Positions 27,337 to 35,875 of a stretch of DNA of 64,000 nucleotides are shown here, one piece after another. Each line of letters opens with the position of its first letter. Positions within the stretch are counted from its first letter, which is position 1. Under the pieces are notes generated by a model. That model had not been told where the DNA came from, did not search any database, and saw nothing but the letters and a program-made list of their open reading frames with translations. The stretch lies in assembly GCF_035506375.1 (NCBI RefSeq), contig NZ_DATJPM010000038.1, positions 1 through 64,000 of the forward strand, in the 5' to 3' direction. A program made the position numbers and the translations under genes. This stretch comes from Methanocella sp. (GTDB lineage: Archaea; Halobacteriota; Methanocellia; Methanocellales; Methanocellaceae).

Positions 27337-27421
27337 GGAAGTAATAATAGGGCGTCCGAAAATATTAATACTTTGTAGAGTCATGTAGAGTCCGCTGTCT
27401 GCGGGCAGTTTTCATAAATTG

Positions 27422-27493
27422 GCACCGATGGTCTAGCGGCTATGATATCAGCCTTCCAAGCTGAATACCCGGGTTCGAATCCCGGTCGGTGCA
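27422..27493 (+). tRNA. tRNA-Gly (UCC)
   Basis: Acceptor stem GCACCGA/TCGGTGC pairs fully, with discriminator A at 27493. The D arm contains GGTCTAGCGGCTATGATA, the anticodon stem TCAGC/GCTGA holds loop CTTCCAA (anticodon TCC), and the T arm is CCGGGTTCGAATCCCGG. No intron, and CCA is not encoded. An AT-rich block about 30-60 bp upstream (27360-27372) may be its promoter. Confidence 0.96.
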
Positions 27494-27697
27494 TCGATGA
27501 TACAGCTATTTATTTTATTTTTCTGCACGAAGGTCGGCGCCACGCATGGATATCCGGCGTTCCGGGCACTCCCCGCGTATTCGACCGGTTATTAAGAATT
27601 CGTGTAATCATTTTTATTCGCCACCCTAATCGATAATTTTTATCTCAATGTGTCATTTATTTTCAATCGAGATTAAAGAATTCTGGCGGGCTCGGGG

Positions 27698-28681
27698 TTG
27701 AAACTACTCGTTGTATTAATAGTCATTATTTTACTAGCCATAACTGTAAGTGGCAGTCCGCCGTCCATTTCTCAGCAACCCATGGTGGTCACGGCAGAGC
27801 CGGCAATTTTTGAGGGGTCGGTCCAGGGGCACGTGTTTGCGGACCGGACAAATGCGGGCATTCCGGGGGCCCGGGTCTGGCTGATCAACTCGACGAATCA
27901 TAACACGACTTATGGCACAACCATTACCGGCACCGGGGGATATTACTATTTTGTCGGAGTCGTTCCAATGGGAGATAACGCGTACCGGCTTAAGGCGCAA
28001 AAGGGAAACGATACGGGTTACTCGTCGACGTTCGGAGTGACGACCCTCGAAAATAAGTCCGTGGACGTGTACATTCGCATGAGCCCCGCAAGTGTTACTA
28101 TTTCAACAACTCGAAATTACGTGGTGGCCGACGGCAGCGACCGAATCGGCATAACGGCACTCGTAAGAGACTCGCTGGGCAGGCCGGTAGCAGGAGGCCA
28201 TTCCGTCACTTTTACGGCCACATGCGACAGGCCGGGGTCATACGGCTCCATCGTGCCGGCCCATGCCGTTACGGACGGCGAAGGCCGTGCAGGGGCAAGG
28301 TATGGGCGGGTCCCGACGGCGGGGTCAGCGTCTTTTGTAACCATAGGGGCGTACGATGGGGCGGGCGTGGGCTCCAGTATCTCCATAGACATCCGGGCGC
28401 CGGACAATACGCCTCCCGTAACGGCGCTCAAAGTGACAGGCGAGCCGGACAACGCGGGCGGTTTTATATCGGACGTTACGGCCACGCTGACCGCTGATGA
28501 CCCCGGAGGATGGGGAGTGAATGAGACGTACTATCGCATTGGCGATGCGGGATGGACACGGTATACTAGCCCTATAACAGTCTCATCCGAGGGGGGCTCG
28601 ACAATATACTACTACTCCACTGACATGGCCGGCAACGCGGAAATGCCTAAAAGCCGGACTGTGATGATACACAAAAAATGA
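27698..28681 (+). CDS. Surface protein with Ig-like domains
   Basis: 327 residues from a TTG. The N-terminus MKLLVVLIVIILLAITVSG is a signal peptide or anchor. It is followed by a carboxypeptidase-regulatory-like beta domain (VQGHVFADRTNAGIPGARV), a Big_1-type Ig domain with VADGSDRIGITALVRD, and an OmpL47-type domain (NETYYRIGDAGWTRYTSPI, then YYSTDMAGN). Extracellular binding or cell-envelope role likely. N-glycosylation sequons are frequent. It is related in its last domain to the surface protein at 50885. Confidence 0.82.
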   Translation: MKLLVVLIVIILLAITVSGSPPSISQQPMVVTAEPAIFEGSVQGHVFADRTNAGIPGARVWLINSTNHNTTYGTTITGTGGYYYFVGVVPMGDNAYRLKAQKGNDTGYSSTFGVTTLENKSVDVYIRMSPASVTISTTRNYVVADGSDRIGITALVRDSLGRPVAGGHSVTFTATCDRPGSYGSIVPAHAVTDGEGRAGARYGRVPTAGSASFVTIGAYDGAGVGSSISIDIRAPDNTPPVTALKVTGEPDNAGGFISDVTATLTADDPGGWGVNETYYRIGDAGWTRYTSPITVSSEGGSTIYYYSTDMAGNAEMPKSRTVMIHKK

Positions 28682-28691
28682 AATAGTGCTT

Positions 28692-29252
28692 TTACTCCTT
28701 CATATAGGCCTTTCCGGCCGAGTACGCGTCCGCTACGAAGTCGCCGATGCGGTAGTACCTGCCGTCCGAGTAGATGATGGGGTCGACTTTTTTAATGTCG
28801 GGCGCGCCGCCCGCGACCACAGGCTTATCGACGTAAGTCTCCATGATCTCGCCCACCGCAAGGACATGGCTGCCGCAGTCCATTGTATTGAATAGTTTAC
28901 ATTCAAGGCTCACCGAGCATTCCTTTACCATGGGGGCCGTCTTCAGCTTACCATAAAAGCTCTCGAACACTTTCGACTTATCGACCCTGGCGCCCGGGGT
29001 GATGCCGACGTAGTCCGTCTTTACCAGTTCCCTCACCGGGGGCACGTTAATGCTGAACGTCTTATTCTCCTCGATGCCCTTGAGCGTGTGCCTGACGTGG
29101 CTTATCGCTACCGAGATCATGGGAGGGGCCATGCAGGCCATGCCGCACCAGGCGGCCGTCATATAGTTCGGCTTTCCGCCGACGTTAGCGCCGACCAGCA
29201 CGGTCGGCATGGGGTATAGAAGCGTTTTTGGCCCGAGTGCGATCTTATCCAT
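28692..29252 (-). CDS. Flavin reductase-like FMN-binding protein
   Basis: 186 residues with the split-barrel flavin reductase domain: YPMPTVLVGANVGGKPNYM, TAAWCGMACMAPP and ISHVRHTLKGIEENKTFSIN. Homologues bind FMN and either reduce flavin or act as iron-sulfur flavin-linked oxidoreductases; methanogens have several copies. Convergent with the surface-protein gene, stops 10 bp apart. Confidence 0.88.
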   Translation of the reverse strand: MDKIALGPKTLLYPMPTVLVGANVGGKPNYMTAAWCGMACMAPPMISVAISHVRHTLKGIEENKTFSINVPPVRELVKTDYVGITPGARVDKSKVFESFYGKLKTAPMVKECSVSLECKLFNTMDCGSHVLAVGEIMETYVDKPVVAGGAPDIKKVDPIIYSDGRYYRIGDFVADAYSAGKAYMKE

Positions 29253-29317
29253 AAGAATAACTCCTTACTAAAACAATATTTACGCCCAAAAATATATTAT
29301 CGTGCCGGTAACGGCTG

Positions 29318-30184
29318 CTACCGGGCGCATAACTCTTCGAGCCATGATACGTCGATGCCGTACTCGGCCGGGTCCATGCCCATGGCCCGGTGTCCGTCAT
29401 GGCGATCCGAGGCCATCGTGAGCTTCAGGCCATGTTTCCGGGCGGCCGCCACCGTCCACTCGTTCATCTCTCGCTCTTTTTTCAATAGTTCGCCCGGGCC
29501 GAGCCGGGATAGCACATCGCTCCTCACCTTATAGCGGTACTTGCAGAGCTCGACCACCTCGCCGCCCGCGGCCAAAAACCTTTGAAGCACGACGCTCGCG
29601 TCGTTGCTGAAGTCGAACGGGTGGGCCAGAACGGGCACGCCGCCCCACTCCTTGATGCGGTCGACCGCCTCGTCCACGGTGATCTCGTATTCGATGGGCG
29701 CCCAGAGGGACGGGTCCAGGATCAGGTCCATCATTTCCTTTTCAGTGATAGCGATGCCCTGTCTCCGGGCGTTGGCCAGCGTATTCTGGAATACGCTTGG
29801 CTTGATTCCCTCCGCAGGCTCCCAGCCCGGGTACTTTTTCTCCAGGTACTCGTTAAGGTTCTTTAAAAATCCTTTATCGGACTCGTCCCTGGCGTCCACG
29901 ACCCTCTTCAAGGCCTGTCTCACGCCGGCGTCCATCCTGATGCCCAGGCCCACGATATGAATACAATTGCAGCCCCGCTCGTTCTTGGTGGTGAGCTCGA
30001 CGCCGGGTATCAGCCTGATGCCGGCACTCCTCGCCAGCCCAATCGCCTCCGGGTAAGCGTCCACGCAGTCGTGGTCCGTGATGCTCAGCAGCCCGATGCC
30101 CGCCATGGCGGCGTCGGCGATGACCTTTTCCGGCGTATCCCGGCCGTCGCTGTAGCTCGTGTGGACGTGGGTATCGATGAGCAT
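29318..30184 (-). CDS. PHP-domain metal-dependent phosphoesterase
   Basis: 288 residues. PHP motifs: MLIDTHVHTSYSDGRDT (metal-binding His pair), LLSITDHDCVDAYPE, LIPGVELTT and VLAHPFDFSND, with ASDRHDGHRAMG near the end. The family (COG0613) hydrolyses phosphoesters such as pAp or nucleotides. A truncated second copy of its 5' end lies at 31.8 kb as part of a chimeric pseudogene. It is divergent from the photolyase gene. Confidence 0.9.
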   Translation of the reverse strand: MLIDTHVHTSYSDGRDTPEKVIADAAMAGIGLLSITDHDCVDAYPEAIGLARSAGIRLIPGVELTTKNERGCNCIHIVGLGIRMDAGVRQALKRVVDARDESDKGFLKNLNEYLEKKYPGWEPAEGIKPSVFQNTLANARRQGIAITEKEMMDLILDPSLWAPIEYEITVDEAVDRIKEWGGVPVLAHPFDFSNDASVVLQRFLAAGGEVVELCKYRYKVRSDVLSRLGPGELLKKEREMNEWTVAAARKHGLKLTMASDRHDGHRAMGMDPAEYGIDVSWLEELCAR

Positions 30185-30272
30185 AAGGGTCGTTTATGTT
30201 TAGGGCCCGGAGGTAATAGACTTTATGCGGGCGCGGCGAAGGTTCATCATTGGGCGGGTCGTTCGGGCTACT

Positions 30273-31634
30273 ATGACCGAGCCCGGGGGCAGAATCACCG
30301 CGCTAAACGACGCGCCGACCCGATCGGGGGATTGTGTTGTATATTGGGCGCAGTCGAGCCTCCGCACGGTAGAAAACCCGGCGCTTGCGTTCGCGGCCGA
30401 AAAAGCGAACTCGCTGGGCCTGCCACTTCTGGTCTTCTATGCCATCGATTCATCCATTCCCATGGCTAACCTGCGTAATTTTACTTTCATGATGGAAGGC
30501 CTGAACGACTTCATAAGCAACCTGGGGCCGTCCGGCGCCGACGTGTGCGTGCGGCGAGGGAACGCGGTGGAGAACGTGGTGGAGCTTTGCCGGGAGGTCA
30601 AGGCGGCAACGCTGGTGGCGGACGAGTCCCACCTGAACGAAGGGAGGAAGCGCCGAAGCTTGGTTGCCGGACGCGTCCGCCTACCGATGTTCCAGGCCGA
30701 CGCCAACGTTATCGTGCCCGTGAGGCTTTTACCCGGCGAGCAGTATGCCGCATACACGATCCGGCCGCGGCTCATGAAGCTTCTGGATGCCCATATTGAG
30801 CCCCGGAGAATGCCGGCTATCATGTATCGAAAAGCTCCGGCCACATGGTCGGACGGGCCCCGCATCGACCTGAAGAAATTACGGTTGCCGGAAGTGCCTC
30901 CATCGGACCGGTATCGCGGCGGGGAAACGCGGGCACTACGCACATTGCGAGAATTCGTTGATGGGAGGCTCGACGGCTATGCCGAGAACCGGAACGACCC
31001 GGGCATCGACGGGCAGTCAGGCCTGAGCCCATACCTGCGATTCGGCCACATTTCCCCCGCGCTCATGCTCCGGGAGGTCATGGACAGCGGCCGGCGTCAA
31101 GAGGACATCGACGCCTTCGTAGACGAGGCGTTCGTGCGCCGCGAGCTGGCGGAAAATTTCACCTTTTACGACCCGGACTACCGGAGCCTTAGTTCGCTCC
31201 GCGGCTGGGCGAAGTCTACGATCGAGGCCCACCGGGAGGACCGCCGTCCAAAGCTGTTCACGCTGGGCGAGCTGGAGGCCGGAGAAACCGGCGACGAACT
31301 CTGGGATGCCTCGCAATTCGAGATGGTCACGCACGGAAAGATGGCCGGGTATATGCGCATGTACTGGGGCAAGCGGGTCATAGGGTGGTCGAATACGCCC
31401 GAGGAGGCGCTCCGCCGTCTACAATTTTTAAACGATAAGTACGAGCTGGACGGCCGGAGCCCGAACGGCTACGCGGCCATCATGTGGTGCTTCGGAAAGC
31501 ATGACCGGGCGTTTGCCGAAAGGCCGGTGTACGGCAAACTCAGGTACATGAGCCCGGCCGGCACGGAGAAAAAGTTCCGTCTGGAAGATTATGAAAAAAG
31601 GATCGGATATAAGGAAAAAGTAACGGCGCATTAG
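30273..31634 (+). CDS. Class II CPD photolyase
   Basis: 453 residues from ATG 30273 (MTEPGGRITALNDAP), preferred over the in-frame ATG at 30225 because the conserved family start is near RI-x-LN. N-terminal photolyase domain: VVYWAQSSLRTVENPALAF. The FAD-binding C-terminal domain contains LSPYLRFGHISP, WDASQFEMVTHGKMAGYMRM, YWGKRVIGW and NDKYELDGRSPNGYAAIMW. These are class II features also seen in the Methanosarcina enzyme. It repairs UV pyrimidine dimers using light. Its stop overlaps the pseudogene stop on the other strand. Confidence 0.94.
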   Translation: MTEPGGRITALNDAPTRSGDCVVYWAQSSLRTVENPALAFAAEKANSLGLPLLVFYAIDSSIPMANLRNFTFMMEGLNDFISNLGPSGADVCVRRGNAVENVVELCREVKAATLVADESHLNEGRKRRSLVAGRVRLPMFQADANVIVPVRLLPGEQYAAYTIRPRLMKLLDAHIEPRRMPAIMYRKAPATWSDGPRIDLKKLRLPEVPPSDRYRGGETRALRTLREFVDGRLDGYAENRNDPGIDGQSGLSPYLRFGHISPALMLREVMDSGRRQEDIDAFVDEAFVRRELAENFTFYDPDYRSLSSLRGWAKSTIEAHREDRRPKLFTLGELEAGETGDELWDASQFEMVTHGKMAGYMRMYWGKRVIGWSNTPEEALRRLQFLNDKYELDGRSPNGYAAIMWCFGKHDRAFAERPVYGKLRYMSPAGTEKKFRLEDYEKRIGYKEKVTAH

Positions 31635-31839
31635 ACATCCACTTCGGGCCCGATGTGCTCCTTCAAGGCCCGCTCGTAGATAATGTGCGCCACAGCCATG
31701 TCCTGGATGGCCAGGCCGGTCGAGTCGTGGTCCGTGATGCTCAGCAGCCCGACGCAGCCATGGCGGCGTCGGCGATGACCTTTTCCGGCGTGTCGAGGCC
31801 GGCGCTGTAGCTCGTGTGGACGTGGGTATCGATGAGCAT
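31631..31839 (-). pseudogene. Chimeric remnant: PHP 5' end joined to alanine dehydrogenase 3' end
   Basis: The first ~27 codons from ATG 31839 (MLIDTHVHTSYSAGLDTPEK) are nearly identical to the intact PHP gene at 29318. A 1-bp deletion near 31757 then shifts the frame. After the shift the sequence continues LLSITDHD, and directly joins STGLAIQDMAVAHIIYERAL, the C-terminus of the alanine dehydrogenase-like gene at 45174, down to its stop. The join sits at a shared GACTC around 31721-31728. Frame and fusion make it non-functional. Confidence 0.88.
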
Positions 31840-31996
31840 GATCGCTTCCAGAATAGCATGCCGCATATAATAGACTTTTTGAATAGGGCCGGCAGAATCA
31901 TGACTGCCATTATTTAACCGGTTATCGGTCTTAAGAAAGCTATATACGGCCCCAGGGCAAATACTCTGTAATATCCGGTTTAAAAATATTTTACCG

Positions 31997-33547
31997 ATGA
32001 AAACCAGGAGCAATAATATGATAGCGGGAGGGCCGAGTTTGAAACACCGAAGCCTGCGAAAATGCGGCTTTTTAATATCGATTATTTTCATTATTGCTAT
32101 ATGTGCCTGCGCGTTTTTTCCAGGCGCCGGGGCACCGATTGCCAGAGCGGCCAATGCCACGCAGGCCGTCCAGCCTGTGTACATCAATCCCGGGCTGCTC
32201 AAGCTGAACGGCCTGGCGGTCACGCTCGCGGTAAACCCGGCATCGATCGACATGAGCAAGACGGCGTCGGTCAACGCCACCGTGACGTACTCCAATGGCA
32301 CGCCGGCGGACGGGGCGGTCATCACGCTGACGTGCAGCCCGGCGGGCGGCACGTTCGGCCAGAGCTCGTTTACCGCATCGAGTAAGATCATTTATACCCA
32401 GCAGGGATTATCCAGCATCCACGTCAACAGCCTGACGACGACGTTCCAGGCAAAGGCCGGCGGTTCCTACAACATAACCGCCACGGCGACGAAGGATGGC
32501 TTCGCTACGGGCACGGCCAGCCAGGTCATCAACGTCATCGGCCCGGCGCCCGTATCGCCGACCCCAAATCCGGCGACGCCTACGCCCACGGCGGCGCCCG
32601 TGGTGCCCACGCCGACCATCGCGATACCCTCGCCGACGGCAGCCGCCGCGGCGCTCGACATTTCGCCGTACATCCCGTACATAGCGATCGTCGTCGTCCT
32701 CCTGCTGCTCGTTATCCTCGTCGTTCTCTACCTCTGGTTTAAGAGGAGCCTGCGAGTGATCCCTAAGGCACAATCGGTCCGGGCGGACGGCTCATCGGCC
32801 GTGCCCATCAAGATCATGTTCGTCAACGGCCTCGGCATGGTTCGGAAGCCGGGCAACGATACAGAGATCGAGCTCACCGCCACCTCGGGCACGATCAAGC
32901 CGGTCGTGCTCAACGCCGGCAAGGATTTCGCCGAGACTAGCCTGGTCTCGTCGAAGGAATTCGGCACCGTCTCCATCCTGGCTAAGGCCGGGTCCAGGAC
33001 CGGAAAGGCAAGCGTCGCGTTCGCCTGTGAAAAGCCGATCCTGGATATCGCCGCCTCGCCGGCGACAATACCGGCCGACGGCAAATCATCGGCTACCGTC
33101 ATCGTCCGGGTTAAGGACAGTAACGGGAACTTCGTGGCGCCGCTGGAGGAGAGGAACGTGGAGCTTACGACGAACCTGGGTAAGGTCACGACGCCCGTCA
33201 AGATGCCGGCGCGGTCCACGGCGACGGCCACCATCACGTCGGGCGATGTGATCGGCACCGTCGTGATCACCGCCTCGAGCGGAGACCTCAAAGGCGAGGG
33301 CCGGATGGAGTTCGAGAGCAAGGCCAAGCGCTTCTGTATGCACTGCGGCGCGACGATGAGCATGGATGCAGTCGCCTGCCCCAAGTGCGGGCTGACTCCG
33401 CCCTCGGGCGTCGATACGAAGCTGTGTGCGACATGCGGCACGGTTTTGCCTGAGGCGGCAAAGTTCTGCTATAGCTGCGGCGCCCGGCAGGCCGACATCA
33501 AGCCCGAAGCCGCCCCGGCGGCGACGGTAAAAAAGCCGGACACGTAA
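31997..33547 (+). CDS. Membrane protein with Ig-like domains and double zinc ribbon
   Basis: 516 residues (ATG 31997; a second ATG is seven codons on). A hydrophobic helix (residues ~24-45), an extracellular Ig-like domain (~65-175), a Pro/Thr linker and a transmembrane helix (~228-250) are followed by two more Ig-like domains (~255-435), predicted inside the cell. Two zinc ribbons end the protein (CMHCGATM...CPKCG, and CATCGTVL...CYSCGARQ). Big_1-like folds on the cytoplasmic side are unusual. It faces the last tail-like gene across a terminator hairpin. Function unknown. Confidence 0.82.
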   Translation: MKTRSNNMIAGGPSLKHRSLRKCGFLISIIFIIAICACAFFPGAGAPIARAANATQAVQPVYINPGLLKLNGLAVTLAVNPASIDMSKTASVNATVTYSNGTPADGAVITLTCSPAGGTFGQSSFTASSKIIYTQQGLSSIHVNSLTTTFQAKAGGSYNITATATKDGFATGTASQVINVIGPAPVSPTPNPATPTPTAAPVVPTPTIAIPSPTAAAAALDISPYIPYIAIVVVLLLLVILVVLYLWFKRSLRVIPKAQSVRADGSSAVPIKIMFVNGLGMVRKPGNDTEIELTATSGTIKPVVLNAGKDFAETSLVSSKEFGTVSILAKAGSRTGKASVAFACEKPILDIAASPATIPADGKSSATVIVRVKDSNGNFVAPLEERNVELTTNLGKVTTPVKMPARSTATATITSGDVIGTVVITASSGDLKGEGRMEFESKAKRFCMHCGATMSMDAVACPKCGLTPPSGVDTKLCATCGTVLPEAAKFCYSCGARQADIKPEAAPAATVKKPDT

Positions 33548-33568
33548 CGGCTTAAAGAAAAGCTTAAA

Positions 33569-33594
33569 TATCGGGCGCGAAGTGGCGCCCGATA
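33569..33594. terminator. Bidirectional hairpin between convergent genes
   Basis: TATCGGGCGC (33569-33578) pairs perfectly with GCGCCCGATA (33585-33594) around a 6-nt loop, with a T run after it on the plus side (33599-33606) and A-rich sequence before it. It lies between the Ig/zinc-ribbon gene and the end of the tail operon and could terminate both. Confidence 0.75.
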
Positions 33595-33597
33595 GCC

Positions 33598-34308
33598 TTA
33601 TTTTTTAATGCTCTTGCTCTTGATATCGACCCTCGCCATGGGCGGAATGACGCGCTCGACCTTCATGGAGGAGACTACGCTGTAGATCAAAACGTTTGCC
33701 CTGGCCGATCGATCGTCCCCCAGGAAAGCGCTCTGGCCCTTAACGAGCCGGATATCCGCCACGCCCTGCCGGGAAAGGCCCGCCAGGTCCCTGTAAAGCG
33801 TTTCTATCGCCCTGAGCGTGGCCCGGTCGCGCTCGGCGTCGTCATCCGAGACGATGGTGACGGCGTATGTCATGACGAACCGGAGATAGCTCACCTCGCC
33901 CACGGGGTTGGGCGTACTATAGCGGGCCAGGATATTGCCTTTACCCTTGGCCGGGGCATCCCGGAATGCCAGGACTCCGGCGGCCTTATCGATTGCGTAG
34001 TCGTCGGGCGAGAAGCGCACGGTGCCCTTCGGGTATTCTACCAGGAGGAGCTCGTTGATGGGGGCCTTTGAGAGCTTGAAATCTTTGGCCTTACCATCGC
34101 CGTCGAAGGTGTCCTGGGCCTCCTCGTATTTGGTCTCGGCCATGGAGCCCATGGCGGCCTCCTCCACGTAAAAGTCATCGTTGTGTAAGTATACCCGGAT
34201 CTTTTTACCGGCCTCGGGAATGCCCATAATAACGGACTCGCCCGGCACGATGCCTTCGAGGCCTTTTTTTAGCGATCCCAGGAGCGCTGCGTCTATGGAG
34301 GGTAGCAT
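33598..34308 (-). CDS. Tail-module terminal protein (function uncertain)
   Basis: 236 residues, the last gene of the tail-like operon. It has MLPSIDAALLGSLKKGLEG at the N-terminus and a beta insert (about 70-125, containing FSPDDYAIDKAAGVLAFRD) that resembles similar inserts in the gpJ protein of this cluster. A helical stretch, SDDDAERDRATLRAIETLYR, resembles tail-terminator or cap proteins such as Afp16. I cannot tell whether it caps the tail or is a distal component. Tight spacing (4 bp) puts it in the operon. Confidence 0.6.
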   Translation of the reverse strand: MLPSIDAALLGSLKKGLEGIVPGESVIMGIPEAGKKIRVYLHNDDFYVEEAAMGSMAETKYEEAQDTFDGDGKAKDFKLSKAPINELLLVEYPKGTVRFSPDDYAIDKAAGVLAFRDAPAKGKGNILARYSTPNPVGEVSYLRFVMTYAVTIVSDDDAERDRATLRAIETLYRDLAGLSRQGVADIRLVKGQSAFLGDDRSARANVLIYSVVSSMKVERVIPPMARVDIKSKSIKK

Positions 34309-34312
34309 CGTC

Positions 34313-34930
34313 TCACTTTCGGATGAGCGGCCTGACCCTGGTCATATAGTGGAGCACATTGGCGATGCGAACGGCACATTCCGGATCCGCGTCCCGGAAC
34401 GTGATGTAGCGGATCTCCTTGTCCGGATTGGGGTTGACCAGCGTATATCGATACCAGAGGCGCTGGCTCGGGGACTGCAGGTATTCGGCATATGGGTTCT
34501 TATTACCCTTCGGCCGCAGGTTCGACCATTCGTGGATGAACAGCTTATCGGTTTTGTAGACGCTGCCGTCCACGTACTCCAGCTGGACCTCCAGCGCGTC
34601 CCTGTCGCCGTTGGCCGCCCCCGACCAGTATGAGAGGACGTCGGCGAAATCCGTTACGCCGAACCGGCATATGTCGCCCTGCTCTTTCCGGCCCACGTAG
34701 TACTGTTTCGTGATGAGGCCCATGACGTCGATGCCATAATTAAAGTCGTCCGTGACGCCCGAGCTGAGGCTATACGACGCCCCGACCGGACTCGACAGGT
34801 CCGTCAGCGTCACGCTCCGTGTCATGTTGTCCACGTAGCGCCGCAGTTCGACGAGTTCGTCCAGTATCTTGTTCCATTCCTCCGATCGTATAAGATCGCC
34901 CGGCTTCTTGTAATTGACTTCGATCACCAT
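34313..34930 (-). CDS. Uncharacterised tail-operon protein
   Basis: 205 residues. The N-terminal ~45 residues (IRSEEWNKILDELVELRRYV) look like a trimerising coiled coil. The remainder is beta-rich with WSGAANGDRDALEVQLEYVD. Position after gpI is where phages encode tail fibres or fibre-attachment proteins, so a small fibre or plug is plausible. No match to a known receptor-binding domain was recognised. Confidence 0.55.
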   Translation of the reverse strand: MVIEVNYKKPGDLIRSEEWNKILDELVELRRYVDNMTRSVTLTDLSSPVGASYSLSSGVTDDFNYGIDVMGLITKQYYVGRKEQGDICRFGVTDFADVLSYWSGAANGDRDALEVQLEYVDGSVYKTDKLFIHEWSNLRPKGNKNPYAEYLQSPSQRLWYRYTLVNPNPDKEIRYITFRDADPECAVRIANVLHYMTRVRPLIRK

Positions 34931-34964
34931 TCATCCACGCTCCCAGATTTTCCATGATCATCGT

Positions 34965-35873
34965 TCATACCACGACCACCTGTCCCCTGACTCCGCAGGC
35001 CTTTACCGAGTTGACCAGCTCCTGCACGTACTCCCGCGTGACGCCCGCCCGGGCTATGATGTCCCCGGGAATCCGCACCTCGAAGAACGCGGGCTGGCGG
35101 GCGGTCCATTCGAACGTGATGGCCGTCATGATGTTAACGGCGAACACGGACTGGTCGAACCGGGTGCTATCGAATACGCCGATGTTCGCCTCGACCGCCT
35201 CCCGGTAGCGCCACCGGGTCTTTTTGCGGGGCAGCCGCGGCAGGCTGGCCGGGGAAAGTCTCTCCGTGACGTCCTGGCCGTTGAGGCTGGCTTTGCCATC
35301 AGCCAGCCTCAGCACATCGCCAAAGGCCAGGCTTCCCTTGAACGTCATGTACTCCCCGGTGTCCACGTTCGTGATGGTCGGGTCGGTGACCCGGGCCCCC
35401 GGCGTCTCCACCGTCATGGTGATGGCCAGCGTCGCATCGTCTATGTTCCGGGGATTGACCGACCACTCGTTGTTCGCGCTGGCCTTCCACGTCTGCTTTA
35501 GCTGTGTCGGCGGGTTCTCGAGGATCTCGATGGGATGGTCCGCCGGGAGGCCGAGCGCGATCCGGGTCATCATCCGCAGGGACCCCAGCGTGCCGCCGCC
35601 CCGGTAGCTGATGATGGACGTCTTTAGCCGCCCGCGGAAGTCCATGTCCGATTCCCCCGCCTTCCGCCTCACGCTGTAGACGCCGCCCAGCCGGTCGAGT
35701 TCTTCGCCCGAGGCGGTGTCCACCCAGTGGGACGCCATGATCGAGCCGAAATCCTTCTCGGTCTCGTCCATCGTCTTGCCGACGGCCTTGATGACCCCGG
35801 CGATCGCCGTCTGGCCGTTCCAGGTCAGGTAGAAGTGCGGCAGCCGCTCGCCGATGGTATCCGCCCGGGACAT
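34965..35873 (-). CDS. Baseplate wedge protein, gpI/XkdU-like
   Basis: 302 residues. The N-terminal region resembles tail protein I: HWVDTASGEELDRLGGVYSV and GESDMDFRGRLKTSIISYR. The C-terminal half is beta-rich. It starts 2 bp after the gpJ stop with GGAGG 7 bp upstream. In phages this protein closes the baseplate wedge and links it to fibres. The order gpJ-gpI is conserved in contractile tails. Confidence 0.78.
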   Translation of the reverse strand: MSRADTIGERLPHFYLTWNGQTAIAGVIKAVGKTMDETEKDFGSIMASHWVDTASGEELDRLGGVYSVRRKAGESDMDFRGRLKTSIISYRGGGTLGSLRMMTRIALGLPADHPIEILENPPTQLKQTWKASANNEWSVNPRNIDDATLAITMTVETPGARVTDPTITNVDTGEYMTFKGSLAFGDVLRLADGKASLNGQDVTERLSPASLPRLPRKKTRWRYREAVEANIGVFDSTRFDQSVFAVNIMTAITFEWTARQPAFFEVRIPGDIIARAGVTREYVQELVNSVKACGVRGQVVVV

Positions 35874-35875
35874 GG

